Origin: Solen grandis
Lineage: Eukaryota; Mollusca; Bivalvia; Adapedonta; Solenidae
Assembly: GCA_021229015.1 (NCBI GenBank)
Contig: CM037780.1
Location: forward strand, 69,447,587-69,511,586
Direction of reading: 5' to 3'
DNA: 64,000 nucleotides
Made by a program: the position numbers and the translations under genes. The notes below the pieces were generated by a model, which was given only the letters and a program-made list of their open reading frames with translations, was not told the origin of the DNA and made no database searches. This document shows positions 48,738 through 60,800 of the stretch, piece by piece (the first letter of the stretch is position 1; every line of letters begins with the position of its first letter).

Positions 48738-49292
48738 GTAAAAGGGCTCATATGGGGCTGTCCTCCAGTAGGCTCATAATTTGATGAGGTATATTAGGTT
48801 ATGTGGTTGTCTGTCTCCCATCATACCTCTTTAATTAGGTGTAATCCCATCTTTATTTATTGTTGTTTTGATGTTCTCGGTCCCCCTTTCATCTACTCTG
48901 TAATTAATTATGTGTATTTTGCAGTATGTTCTAGATTTAAAACTAATAAGAGCTACTTAGCTACTACAGCTGTTACTATATTTATGGATTAAAATGTTCT
49001 AAAATGTTGTATATTTTTCCTTTTTTGTTCCTACTTTATATCTGTGTGTTGAGAGACTTCTGGATTGGCTATTGGCTATTATCTATTTACTGTGATTATT
49101 ACCTACATTTATTTTACACACTAATTCTACCTACTTTCTAATTATCTAATTACCTTTGTATTGTACACTATTTTTCTTTAATTGATTCTTAAATTGTTTG
49201 ATGTCTCTATCTTGACCTTGGTGTTATTTAGATGTCAATATTTGTGACCCCTCCCTTTTTTGAGATTCATTCCATAGTTCTTATTTGATCAA
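48738..49292. other. non-coding stretch up to the gap
   Basis: The first 50 bases continue the minisatellite. The rest is AT-rich without a supported gene. Confidence 0.5.
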
Positions 49293-49392
49293 NNNNNNNN
49301 NNNNNNNNNNNNNNNNNNNNNNNNNNNNNNNNNNNNNNNNNNNNNNNNNNNNNNNNNNNNNNNNNNNNNNNNNNNNNNNNNNNNNNNNNNNN
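49293..49392. other. assembly gap, 100 N
   Basis: Exactly 100 N. Confidence 0.99.
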
Positions 49393-49401
49393 TAATTTTC
49401 T

Positions 49402-51320
49402 AACAAGAGCTGTCAGAGGACAGCACGCTCGACTATTCAAAATGCTTGTTGGTAAATCAAATGAAATCTATTTCAATTCTTGCCCTTCACATACCCTGTA
49501 CATCATAATAGTCAAAAATGATATACCTTGATAGTCTGATACCCCTTAATATTTTTATGAGGTCTAAAATCAATCCCATGCCTAGTTACTGAGACATAAG
49601 CACAATAACACTGTGCATGCAAAACTTTAACCAAAACTCCAAGTTTGAAAAGGGCCATAATTTGCATTAAAATTCAGTACAAAAGTTATCCTCCTTAGTT
49701 TTCTGATGCCCCTGAAGACACTCCTTAACTTTCAAGTCAATTCCTTAAGCAATTTCTGAGATATAAGCTAGATAGTAGCTTGAATGCAAAAATTTAACCA
49801 AAATTCTAAGTTAAAAGAAGGGTTATAATTTTTAATATATTCCATCAAAAGTTATCTACCTTGATAGTATGATACTCATAAACATATTAAAGATGTTTCA
49901 AATCAATCCCATGCCTGGATACTGAGATATTAGCATGAAAGTTCCTTGCATGCAAAACTTTAACCAAAATTTCTAAGTTAAAAAGAGGCCATAATTTGTA
50001 ATATATTCTATCAAGAGTTATCTACCATGAAAGTATGATAACCCTAAACATATTAAAGATGTTTCAAATCAATTCCATGCCTGGATACTGAGATATAAGC
50101 ATGAGAGTATCTTGCATGCTAAACTTTAACCAGAATTTCTGAGTTAAAAGGGGGCCATAATTTGTAATATATTCCATCAAGAGTTATCTAACTTGGTTGT
50201 CTGGTGCCCCTTAACATATTCATAAACTTTCAAGTCAATACCATGAATGGTTATTGAGATACAAACTAAATAGTAGCTTGCACGCAAAACTTTAACCAAA
50301 TTTTCTATTGCATGCAAATCTTTAACCAAAATTTCTAAGTTAAAAGGGGCCATAATTCATATTAAATTCAGTCAAGACCTTGGTTTTTAAATTTGAAATA
50401 TATATAAACTTTCAAGTCAAAAAGGTTTTGAGATATAAGTTTGATAGTAACTTGCATGCAAAACTGAACCGACGCCAACAAGGGCGACTAAAGTCTCATA
50501 ATTTCGAAGTTAAAAAGTATCACTGTTATAGATTATGCACATCTACAATTTGTAACTATTAATCCCAGCATGTTTCATTGAAATACATCCAGTATGGCAA
50601 CCAGAGTTCTACATGGATCAAGTTTATTTTAGCAAGTTTTGTGGTGGTTCAACCAAGGATCATTCCTGCCAAGTTTAATCAATTTCTGTATCCCGGTTTC
50701 AGAGGAGATGTTGTTTAAAAGTTTTTACTACATACATTTAAGGCAAATAAGCACTGCCCCTGGCAGCATTTTTTTTTCTTTTGACGGATAGGAATAATTT
50801 TAGCAATCTTGGTAGAGGGTTACCCAAGGAATATCTGTACTTCAACATTTTGAAATCTGGCCAGTAGTTTTAAAGGAGATGATTTCTAAAGTTTTAATTT
50901 TTTTCTTCTTTCTGTTGCCATGGCAACCAGAGTTCTACATGGATCAAGTTTATCATAACTTTTGTGAAGGTTCACCAAAGGATCATTCCTGCCAAGTTTA
51001 ATCAAATTCTGTTCCCCAGATTCAGAGAAGGTGTAGTTTAAAGCAAATTGTTAACGTCGGACAATGCATGCTGACAGACGCAGGGTGATCATAAAAGCTC
51101 ACTCTGAGCACTTTGTGCTTAGGTGAGCTAAAAAGGGGATTACAGACATCCACAATGTATTTAATTCCAACAAGTTTCATTGAAATATGTCCAGTAGTTA
51201 TGGAGGAGAAGCGGGCAAATCATTTTGTCTACAGACTGACCGACGGATGGACAACCTGATTCCAGTATATATGCCCCCCCCCCCCCTCTCTAACTTTGTT
51301 GTGGTTGGAGAGGGGTATAA
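49402..51320 (-). mobile_element. non-autonomous element, family B, with tandem core
   Basis: It starts AACAAGAGCTGTCAGAGGAC with the stem GCTGTC/GACAGC, that is, a 3' end of stem-loop plus CTCTTGTT when read on the minus strand. The core to about 50500 is five to six units of roughly 170 bp (CTTTAACCAAAATTTCTAAG, GGCCATAATTTGTAATATAT). The other end is near GGGGTATAATAA at 51312. A family A fragment sits inside it at about 50586-51134. A (C)n tract lies at about 51274-51286. Confidence 0.65.
50586..51134 (-). mobile_element. family A fragment nested in family B, copy 4
   Basis: The end AAGCTCACTCTGAGCACTTT, GTGCTTAGGTGAGCTAAAAA is the inverted 5' end of family A. The body matches the core of copy 3 (GGCAACCAGAGTTCTACATG, CATTCCTGCCAAGTTTAATC). 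The 3' stem-loop end is missing. Confidence 0.65.
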
Positions 51321-51644
51321 TAAATATTTCATATATAATGACAGGGTAGAAAATGTCCCAATCAGAAAATCTTTTCTTCAACATTTGTGATAATTTTCAG
51401 GCTGTAAGCCCTCCTCCAGTTTTTGTAGTATAAAGTTCAAAAACAAACAAAATAATGTCACACAATGCAATATGTTACTTAGCTAAAATTAACATGCCAA
51501 AAAATGTATCAAACTGCTGATCTGAAGGTTTTATGTTTGAACCCTGTTGTAGGCTATTTTTTTTACCAAAGAACCTCCAGGTAAACATATCCAACTGCTG
51601 AACCAAACCGGACCAAACAGTAACAGAGACCTACAACTGCATAC

Positions 51645-51802
51645 CTGTCTGGCAGCATTTCAACAATAAATCCTTCCACAGACACCACTGGCTGATCATC
51701 GCTGATGTTTTCTGTCTGCCTGAGATTCTGAATCCTTTCCTGCGCACCTTTCATCCCAGCAGTGAACCCCACAGGTTGGGCAGCAGTTGTGGCCTGACTC
51801 TC
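51645..51802 (-). CDS. PRRC1: PRRC1 exon, NTPase-like domain middle
   Basis: Acceptor [27 protein letters not shown] to FIVEMLPD, donor GTATGC after a split Arg codon (phase 2). The continuation of the domain, normally beginning with a Trp-rich strand, is absent from the window. Confidence 0.9.
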
Positions 51803-54800
51803 CTGGCATCATACAGGGTTTTACACATTATTACAAAGCTTTTGTTTGCTGGGGTTTAATATCACACAAAACAGTATTTCAGTCATTTGGGGACTTTGTC
51901 TAAAAGAAGCAGAATATCATAATTCATCATGATATCCTTTAGTGACTGTGTTCAATTCATGTCTGACACAAGCCTTAGATAGTTTCAGACATGAATAGGA
52001 CACCCATCTAAACAATAAATCTTTAACGTGTATTGCCCTTGTCTGGCTACCTGTTTCATTGATAGATTTTAATATTTTATTGCAGTTGTACAGAAACCGT
52101 ATCTATCATTTGGCATCTGAAATAGTTGACACCAGTATTTAATAAATTTTGAGTAGTAAACACTAAATAGAGGATGTCAACCACATTTCCTAAGCCCATC
52201 CTTGAATTCACAGTTGAATGAACTCCTTGAAAATATTTGCAGAATTCTACATGTACCTTTTCTATCTAATCACTGTAAGCTACTAAACCAAAATACATGG
52301 GGTCACATAAGTATCAAATAATTTAAAAATATCTTTATGCAAAAAATAACCAAAAGGTACTGTTTGATTAAAACAAAGCTTTATGTGCCTGTGCTGCTTA
52401 TTTAGTTTTTGCAGTAGACCATGAAAGAACAATAGTAAATATTAAACCCATGTATTTATATAATGACCTGTATCAATTTGTTTATTCTTATAGATCCACC
52501 TCTCATCTTTACACAATGGTCACCATTTCTAAATACCATGCCTCCCTTGCTTGAGGCTCAGAGTAGGACTTGACTATTCGAGTTTACCGTCGCTTCGACA
52601 GTATTTCAGTCATATTGCGATGTCCAGCTAATTGCAGGTGGAGGAAGACCCCGAATGCACGGAGGCATCCGGGTAGAACCACCTACCTACCGCAAGCCAG
52701 CTGGAAGGCTTCCTCACATGAAAATCTGAATGACCCTGCCAGGTTTTGAAAACAAACGCAGTGAGAGGCTGAGTGAGCGTTAAAGTCAGCAACTTTACCC
52801 TCTCTGCCACAGAGGCCCCAGCTCATAATATAAGGGTAGTTCCAGGACTGGTTGGCTTGGTGTCAGGATAATGTGACTGGATGTGGTATCATGCCACATG
52901 TCTATGGTGTGATACTGCAGTGTGGCAGTACTATATCTGTCTCAAGTAGACATAATCTCCAAATGACTGAAATACTGTCAGTGGGATGTTAAACCAAATA
53001 AATACCATGATTTCTTTAAATCAACTTGCATGCTGGTATCGTGACAAAAAGAAGCTATTGCGTTAATTTATAACTGAAAAAGATTTGCTGTATCCAAGCA
53101 ATTTGCAACATCATAAGCATTCAATAGACAACATATTGAGTATATCATTAATTATGAAAATACCATTCCAATATCTTTCCCAACATATTTTACTAAATCA
53201 GTTAATGTTAAGTGAAACTATTATTGGAGAATTCAGGTTGCCTTGCCTTGTACCAATATTACATTTGAATGATTGAGTAAAAACGTCTTTTCAGATTTTT
53301 ACATGTGCTGAATCAAATGCCTTTTGAAAATCTACAAACAGAATATGAAAACACTTGCCTGATTTTAAAATATATGTTTGAACTAAATTCTGAAGACAAA
53401 ATAATTTATCAACAACAGAGTATCCTCATCTGAAACCTGCCTGTGCTTCATCAATAATCTCATTTTCATTTGCCCATTTATATATACATGTACATATAAT
53501 AGAAAAACACATCTTACATATAACATTTATAAGAGATATCCCTCTGTAATTAGATGGGTCATGTGAACAACCGTATCTAAAAATAGGTACAATAATACTT
53601 TTACTCCAAGTATCGGGAATATTACCTGTTTCCAGTATTATATCAAATACTTTATTTAACACTGGTGTGATAAGATGCTGTATGTTCTTACAAATTTTGC
53701 CTCTATTCCATAGTTACCCTATAAATTATTTTGTTTAAGCTTTGAAATACTTTCTGTATTTCATCGTAAGTGGTTGTTAACAATTTGGTAGAGCTTCATG
53801 CATGGAACATCACAGGCAAGTTTTATCAAATTTGGCCCTTTGGTTTCATAAGAAATGTTGTTTGAAACAATTGTTGACGCCGCAAGCACAGACACCGGAT
53901 GCCGGACAAAAGGCGATCACAATAGCTCACCATGAGCATGTTGTGCTCAGGTGAGCTAAAAACAAAGGCCCAAGTGTAAGAATAATAATCTGAATGTACT
54001 CTTGTGAGGGTATGAATAACTACACATGATATCAATGATTCCTATTGTGTTTCATTCAGTGAGGCCAAGGGAGATGAAGCATACTGCAGACAGACAAGCT
54101 GATTCCATTACACCCACACCAAAATTATAAAAAACAAGAGGGCCATGATGGCCCTGAATCGCTCACCTGAGTACCATTGCTTCAACTGATGTCAAGGTTT
54201 TTAAACAGACAAGGATTCTGATATAACTTAATCTAAAACATTTTACCCCTGACAATACGTCAAGGTTTTTAAACTTGGGCGCAGGGTCATTATCACCTAG
54301 GGCCAAGACTTTGAAAATCTTTGTAATGAACCATTAGATGCTACTACATACCAAAATCTTAGCTCTAGGCCTATTGATTCATAGAAGAAGATTTTTTTTA
54401 AGATTTCCTATATAACTCTGTGTAAAACAAGTGACCTGATGCGGGTCATTTATCACCATAGGGCTATGATTTGTACAATCTTGGTAGTGGCCCATAAGAT
54501 GATGCTACATACCAAATATCTAAGCTCTAGCCTTATGGATTCATAGAGAAATTTTAAGATTTTCCAAAATAACTCTATGTAAAACAAGTGACCCTGGTGC
54601 GGGTCATTTATCACCATAGGCTATGATTTGTACAATCTTGGGAGTGGCCCATAAGATGATGCTTCATACCAAATATTAAGCTCTAGGCCTTATGCATTCA
54701 TGGAAGAAAATTTTTTAAAGATTTTCCATATAACTCTATGTAAAAAAGTGACCCCTGTGCGGTGTCATTTATCACCATAGGGCTATGATTTGTACATCTT

Positions 54801-57800
54801 GGTAGTGGCCCATAAATGATGCTACATACCAAAATCAAAAGGTTAGGCCTTGTGGTTCGAGAAAGATTTTTCAAGTTTTTCCTATATTAGCCTATGTGAA
54901 TCAAGTGACCCCTGGGGCGGGCCAATTTTGACCCCAGGGTATAATTTGAACAATCCTGTAGAGAGTCATAAGATCATGCTACATACCAAAATCAAAAGCT
55001 AGGCCTTGTGGTTTCAGAGAAGAAGATTTTTTAAATTTTCATTTTTAAAATCTATTTTTAGCTCCTGTGACCTAATTATGCGATGGACCAGAACCATTTA
55101 TACAACTTTAGTAGAGCTTCATCCAAGGAACATTCCTGCAAAATATTTTTCAAATTGGCCAAGCCGTTAGAGGAGATGTGTTTGAAGCAATTGTTGACGC
55201 CGGACGCACGGACGCACGCACGGACGCACGCACGGACGATGGACGCCGGACAAAAGGCGATCAGAAAAGCTCACCTTGAGCACGTTGTGCTCATGTGAGC
55301 TAAAAATTGTAACATGAAGGAGAAGAAATATACAACTAGCTGCACCTTATGAAAGGAAGCTGACAAATGCATTGCCTCATAAAGTTGTCGTGTCTATAAA
55401 TGTTAGTAGTAACACCTGACAGATTAACACGCACATGAGACACCTACCTTCCCAATCACTGTAGCTCTGCCAAATATTTGCTGGAAGGCCTCACGGATGG
55501 CACCAAGTTTTGACTCTTTTGTTGAAGTGACAAGAATGCACACTTCCCCACCAGATTCTGTTTAACAGATGGCAAGAGTCAGAATAAAACTGCATGTACT
55601 AGGAAATGATTGAAGTGACATTTTAACATCTGTTATTGTCAGATATGCTCAAATATAGTACAGATCTGACATTAAAAAATAACTGACAAAACGATAATTA
55701 TATCAACTGCTTTTGTATATGATTAAACTCCAGTAAGCAAGTAAAACATACAAAATAAATGTTAATATTCTTAAAATGCTTACAATTAGAATATACTGTA
55801 AATAAGGACTAAACAGAAAATGAAGTCACAATTGGTGCATAACATCACTTCATTTACCTATAATACTACCCATTTTTCAAGCATTAAATTATCTACTTAG
55901 AAAACTGCAATACCTCTCTATGCTGGAAAACATGAAGTATTTATGTTATTATTGAACATAACTTTACAACACAAGTCTGCTAGAACTTATGCAAAAGTGT
56001 TGAAAATTAAATTTGTGTCAAAATATAAATAATTTAGCGTACAAGAAGTGTCTCTGCCATGAAAACACTATTAAACTATATTTGTTATTCTGATGCTTAA
56101 CTGTTTTGATTATCTCCCATGCGGACAAATAGTTTATTTTGATTAATTTCTGCAAAGGGGCTCTCATCTCCGATACCTCCATGGGCTATTTGTCAAATTT
56201 GATATTTAACTTGACATCTTTTTCATACATTACAGGGGTGAATTAACACATACTTTTATCTTTTGCTATTGATGGCCTATAAATTATGCTTATATATATA
56301 TATTATGTATACAAACAAGAGGACCAAGATGGCCCTAAAGACACTCACTTGAAAAAAAAATGCCTTCATTGCCTGTACAAGTCACAAAATTATAGCATAG
56401 TTGTACTGAATACATAATCCATTGTATCATTTAGAAGTCCACAAACTAAATAGTGTTTGTGGTCGAAATTTGAAGACAAACTTGACTGAGAAATTATGGC
56501 TTTAAACAACAAATTTAATTTACAGAGTTATTGCCATAATCAAACTTGGCTGAGATATAATGGTAGTAAACATTTTCATAGAGTTGAAGATGATTGCTTC
56601 AGAAATGAAGATGCTAGGGTGCAAACAAAGTGAAATCTGGAATTTTTTAATATTTAATGGGGCATGACTCCGCCCAATAGGCGGATATCAGCCATAATCG
56701 AACTTGACCAAGAGATATTATGGTAATAAACATTGTCATAAAGTTTGAAGACGATTGCTTAAGAAATGAAGATGCTAGAGTGCAAACAAAGTGAAATCTG
56801 GCATTTTTTTTAGTATTTTCAGATTCAAAGATTTCTAAAGGTAGCCAATTATCTGGACACCTCAATTTTCAAGGGTTCAAAAATGCTTATGCAATTATGG
56901 TATGAAACCTTGAGTTTATCATTTAGTGAAAAACAATAATTAATTCTTAACATTGATTCCTGAAGAAAGATATCTGAAATTTTCTAAATTGAGTATATAA
57001 GAAAACAAGCTGACCCGCTACGGGCATCATATTTCAAGGGATCAACATTATTTTAACAATTATGGTAGACAGTCATGATGTTACCATTTGTGCCATTAAA
57101 TGAAATTAAATTCTGACCATTGGTTTCAAAGAAGAATTCTGAAATTTTCTATATAGAGTATAAAAGGAAACTCGCCATCCCCTCGGGGCCTCATCTATCA
57201 AGGGATCAACTTTAAATTAGAAATTATGGCACTGGTAGCCAGCCATAAGGTGATCATTTGTGCCAAATGAAATTAAATTCTGACCATAGTTTTCACAGAA
57301 GAATAATTTTGAAATTTTCTAAAAAGAGTCTATAAGGAAACTAGCTGACCGCTAGGGGCCTCATTTTTCAAAGAATTCGCTTCATTTTAGCAATTATGGT
57401 AGACAGTCATGAGGTAACCATTTGTGCCATTAAAAACTATATCCCCAAGGAGCCTCATTTTTTAAGGGATGAATTTAATTTTAGCAATATAGCAGATATG
57501 AGGTGACCATTTGTGCCAAATGAAATTAAATTCTGACCATTGGTTTCAGAGAAGAATATTTCTTAAATTTCTTAAATAAAATCCTCTTGGTTGCAAGACA
57601 ACTAGAGTTCTGCATGGATCAAATTTATTTTTGCAACTTCATGCCAAGTTTCAGAGGAGATGTCCTTTAAAGAAAATTGATGACACTGCACAACTCATGA
57701 CGGACAAAGGGATAAAGTTTTCCTATTTAAGTCTATGTAAAATCAAGTGACCCCTGGGGCAGGGCCAATTTTGACCCCAGGGTCATGATATGAACAAACT

Positions 57801-60800
57801 TGGTAATGGTCCATAAGACAATGCAACATACCAAATATCTAAGCTCTAAGCCTTTCGGTTTCGGAGATGAAGATTTTCAAATATTTCACTTTAAAAATCT
57901 ATTTTTAGCTCCTTTGACCCAGATATGCCAGAACCATTTGAACAACTTTAGTAGAGCTTCATGCAAGGAAAATCGCTGGCAAATTTAATCAAATTTGGCC
58001 CTTTGGTTTCAGAGTAGATCTTGTTTGAAACAATTGTGGACAACAGATGGATGCTGAATGATGGATGGACGGATGACGGACAGCCATTGTTTCTAAAAGC
58101 TCACGTGCTCAGGTGAGCTAAAAAACCCTGTCCTTGACAATGCATACTAATTCTAATATATTCTTATGCATATTGCACCATGGCACTGCTGCTGTTAAAT
58201 GGATAAGTAAAAAACTCTTAAAACTTCCAAACGTATCTATTTCTTATGAAGTGCATACCACTTGTTTATCTTGATAAAATGATAAAATAAGGTTCAAAAT
58301 TGGGACTTTTACCTCATGGAAGATAGACAAAAGTGGTGTCTGCTCATAGGAGATAGAACTGCACCAGAAACTAACTAGAACTACACTAGAAACTAACATT
58401 CAGGCCTAGACATGACAGTTGTGAGGAGGAGATTGATGCCTGAAGAAAGTACTGTAAGTTTTACTTTAATTCTTTACTGATTTGATAAAATAACTTGTTT
58501 TCAATCTTTAAGTTTATGTAATAAAATCATCATTAACAATATAATCATGTTTTTTTTGTTGTAAAATATCAACTTTGAATTTTTTGCATTCCTTGAGTTC
58601 AAGTCTAACTTTACATATTAACCAGAGACAAAATTTAGATCACCTTTTTGCAGATTATCCAAATTCTTCATGTGTGACAGCCACCTTTGAACTAATGATA
58701 CATAATTATGGTGTGACTATGAACTAACTCACTGATGACTTCCTTCATCCCAGGGTCTAGTGTTGTAATCATTGTCTCTACAGAAGACTTGGTCTTTTCC
58801 ATAACCTTGTTCAGCATCTTGTTTCCTGCGAACCAGCCAAACAGTCCACCCTGGGCACCAGTTGCACTGACTGGTTCCATCTCCGTCTCAGGGGGAACAG
58901 TGATGGCACTACTGGCTTCATATGGGGTCTCCTGGGGCCCTGCACAATATCATTGTCATAGTACAAATTTACTATTTTTCTAGACAAACAAGAGCCATGC
59001 TGACATGGCCATCCCCCGCCGAATGCCTGCTCTTTAGAAGATGTGTTGGAGAGAAGAATAATTCATTTTTAAATGAATATTTTTGGTAATGAAGACTGAT
59101 GCTTGAAGTGATTATAGATATGAAACCAATGTGAAGGCCTATTAATTCCCCAATTTTGAGGTCTACAGGTAAAATGTTTAGGTCACTAGGACATTAATTA
59201 AACCTGAAAAATAACAAAGGGCAATAACTAAAAAATTAGAAAAGTAGAGTTATCATTCTTGTGCAATGCACTCCTCCTAAATGAGTTCTATCCACCTATG
59301 AAGTATCAAGTTGATATCTCAAATACGTTTTGACTTATTCTCTGGACAAAAATTGAGCCTGAATAATAACAAAGGGCAATCACTCAAAAATTATGAAAGA
59401 TAGAGTTATCATTCTTGTGCATTGCATTTTTCCTCTGTGTAAGAGCTATCCACCTATGAAATATCAAGTTGATACCTTAAATACTTTTTGAGTTATGCTC
59501 CAGACAAAAATGTGGGGCAGAAGGATGGACAGATGGACAGAGGCTGCGGGGAATAATAAGCAGTGGACAACATCATAAAGCATCTGGCTGGATATCTGTT
59601 GATGAGGGACTGACTTTTTTCTGTTAAATGTTTCTATATTGCTGCTTTATGGAAAAAATGTACATTGTGACAATACAAGAGTGTTCTCTGGAACACATGT
59701 GTACTCATCCAAGACATCAAGTAGACAAACATCCTGACCAATTTTAATAAGACTGAGCTTAAACTGTGGCCTCTAGAGTGTTCACAAGGTTTTTACAAAA
59801 TTTTCTAAGATTTGATCTGGTGATCTAGTTTTTGACCAAACATGACCCAATTTCTAACTCATCTGAGATATCATGTAGACAAACATCCTGACCAATTTCA
59901 TGAAGATTGGGCCAAACTTGTGGCCTCTAGAGTGTTCACAAGCATTGTTGATGATGGACGACACATAACAAACATCACACGACAGACAAAAGTCGGTCAC
60001 GAAAGCTAGTGCTCGGATGAGCTAAAAATGACCAGCATTTTGATATTATGTACTTGCATACAAAATATAAATGTGATACATATAACAAACATTTCACATA
60101 AAATCTGCACACACAACTCTATAATGAATAATTGGATTGTAACCACAATCAAACTTAACCAGTATTTTGGTAACTTATACTTACACTGAAACAAAAAAGA
60201 AAACAATTTTTTGTGCACATTCTAAATCTCACAAAATGTATGTTTTGAAATTGAAAACAAGGTCATTTCAAAGGTATGATTCCACCTTAACTGCCAATGC
60301 TAAGGTAAGTAGAATACCTCTCCTTTTTCTTCGAATAGTCAAGCTACAAATTGGCAATGTTTTGATACTTCAAGGGCCTAAATATAGCTCTATCAGTCAC
60401 ATAATAGCAATAATCAAACTCAACTGAGATATTGTTGCCATTGTTGTGTATAAGTAAAATAATGATTGCTTAATAATTGCAGATGCCAGTGTAAACAAAA
60501 TAAAAATCTTGCATTTTTTATAAGTCAAGGCCCATAACTCCTCATCTAATAAGTCAATATCTGCCATAACCATGATGATGGAAAGATTATGGTCATAAAC
60601 ACTGTTGTGTCATAAACATTGACAGTAAAGATGAGTGCTTAAGAAATGAAGATGCTAGAGAGTAAACAATGTGAAATCTTACATTTTTTTTATATTAAAA
60701 AGGGCTTAACTCCTGACCTAATTGGTCGATATGAACCATGATCAAACTTGACTGAGAGATTATTGTCAAAAACATTGTCACAATGTTAGAAGATTATTGC

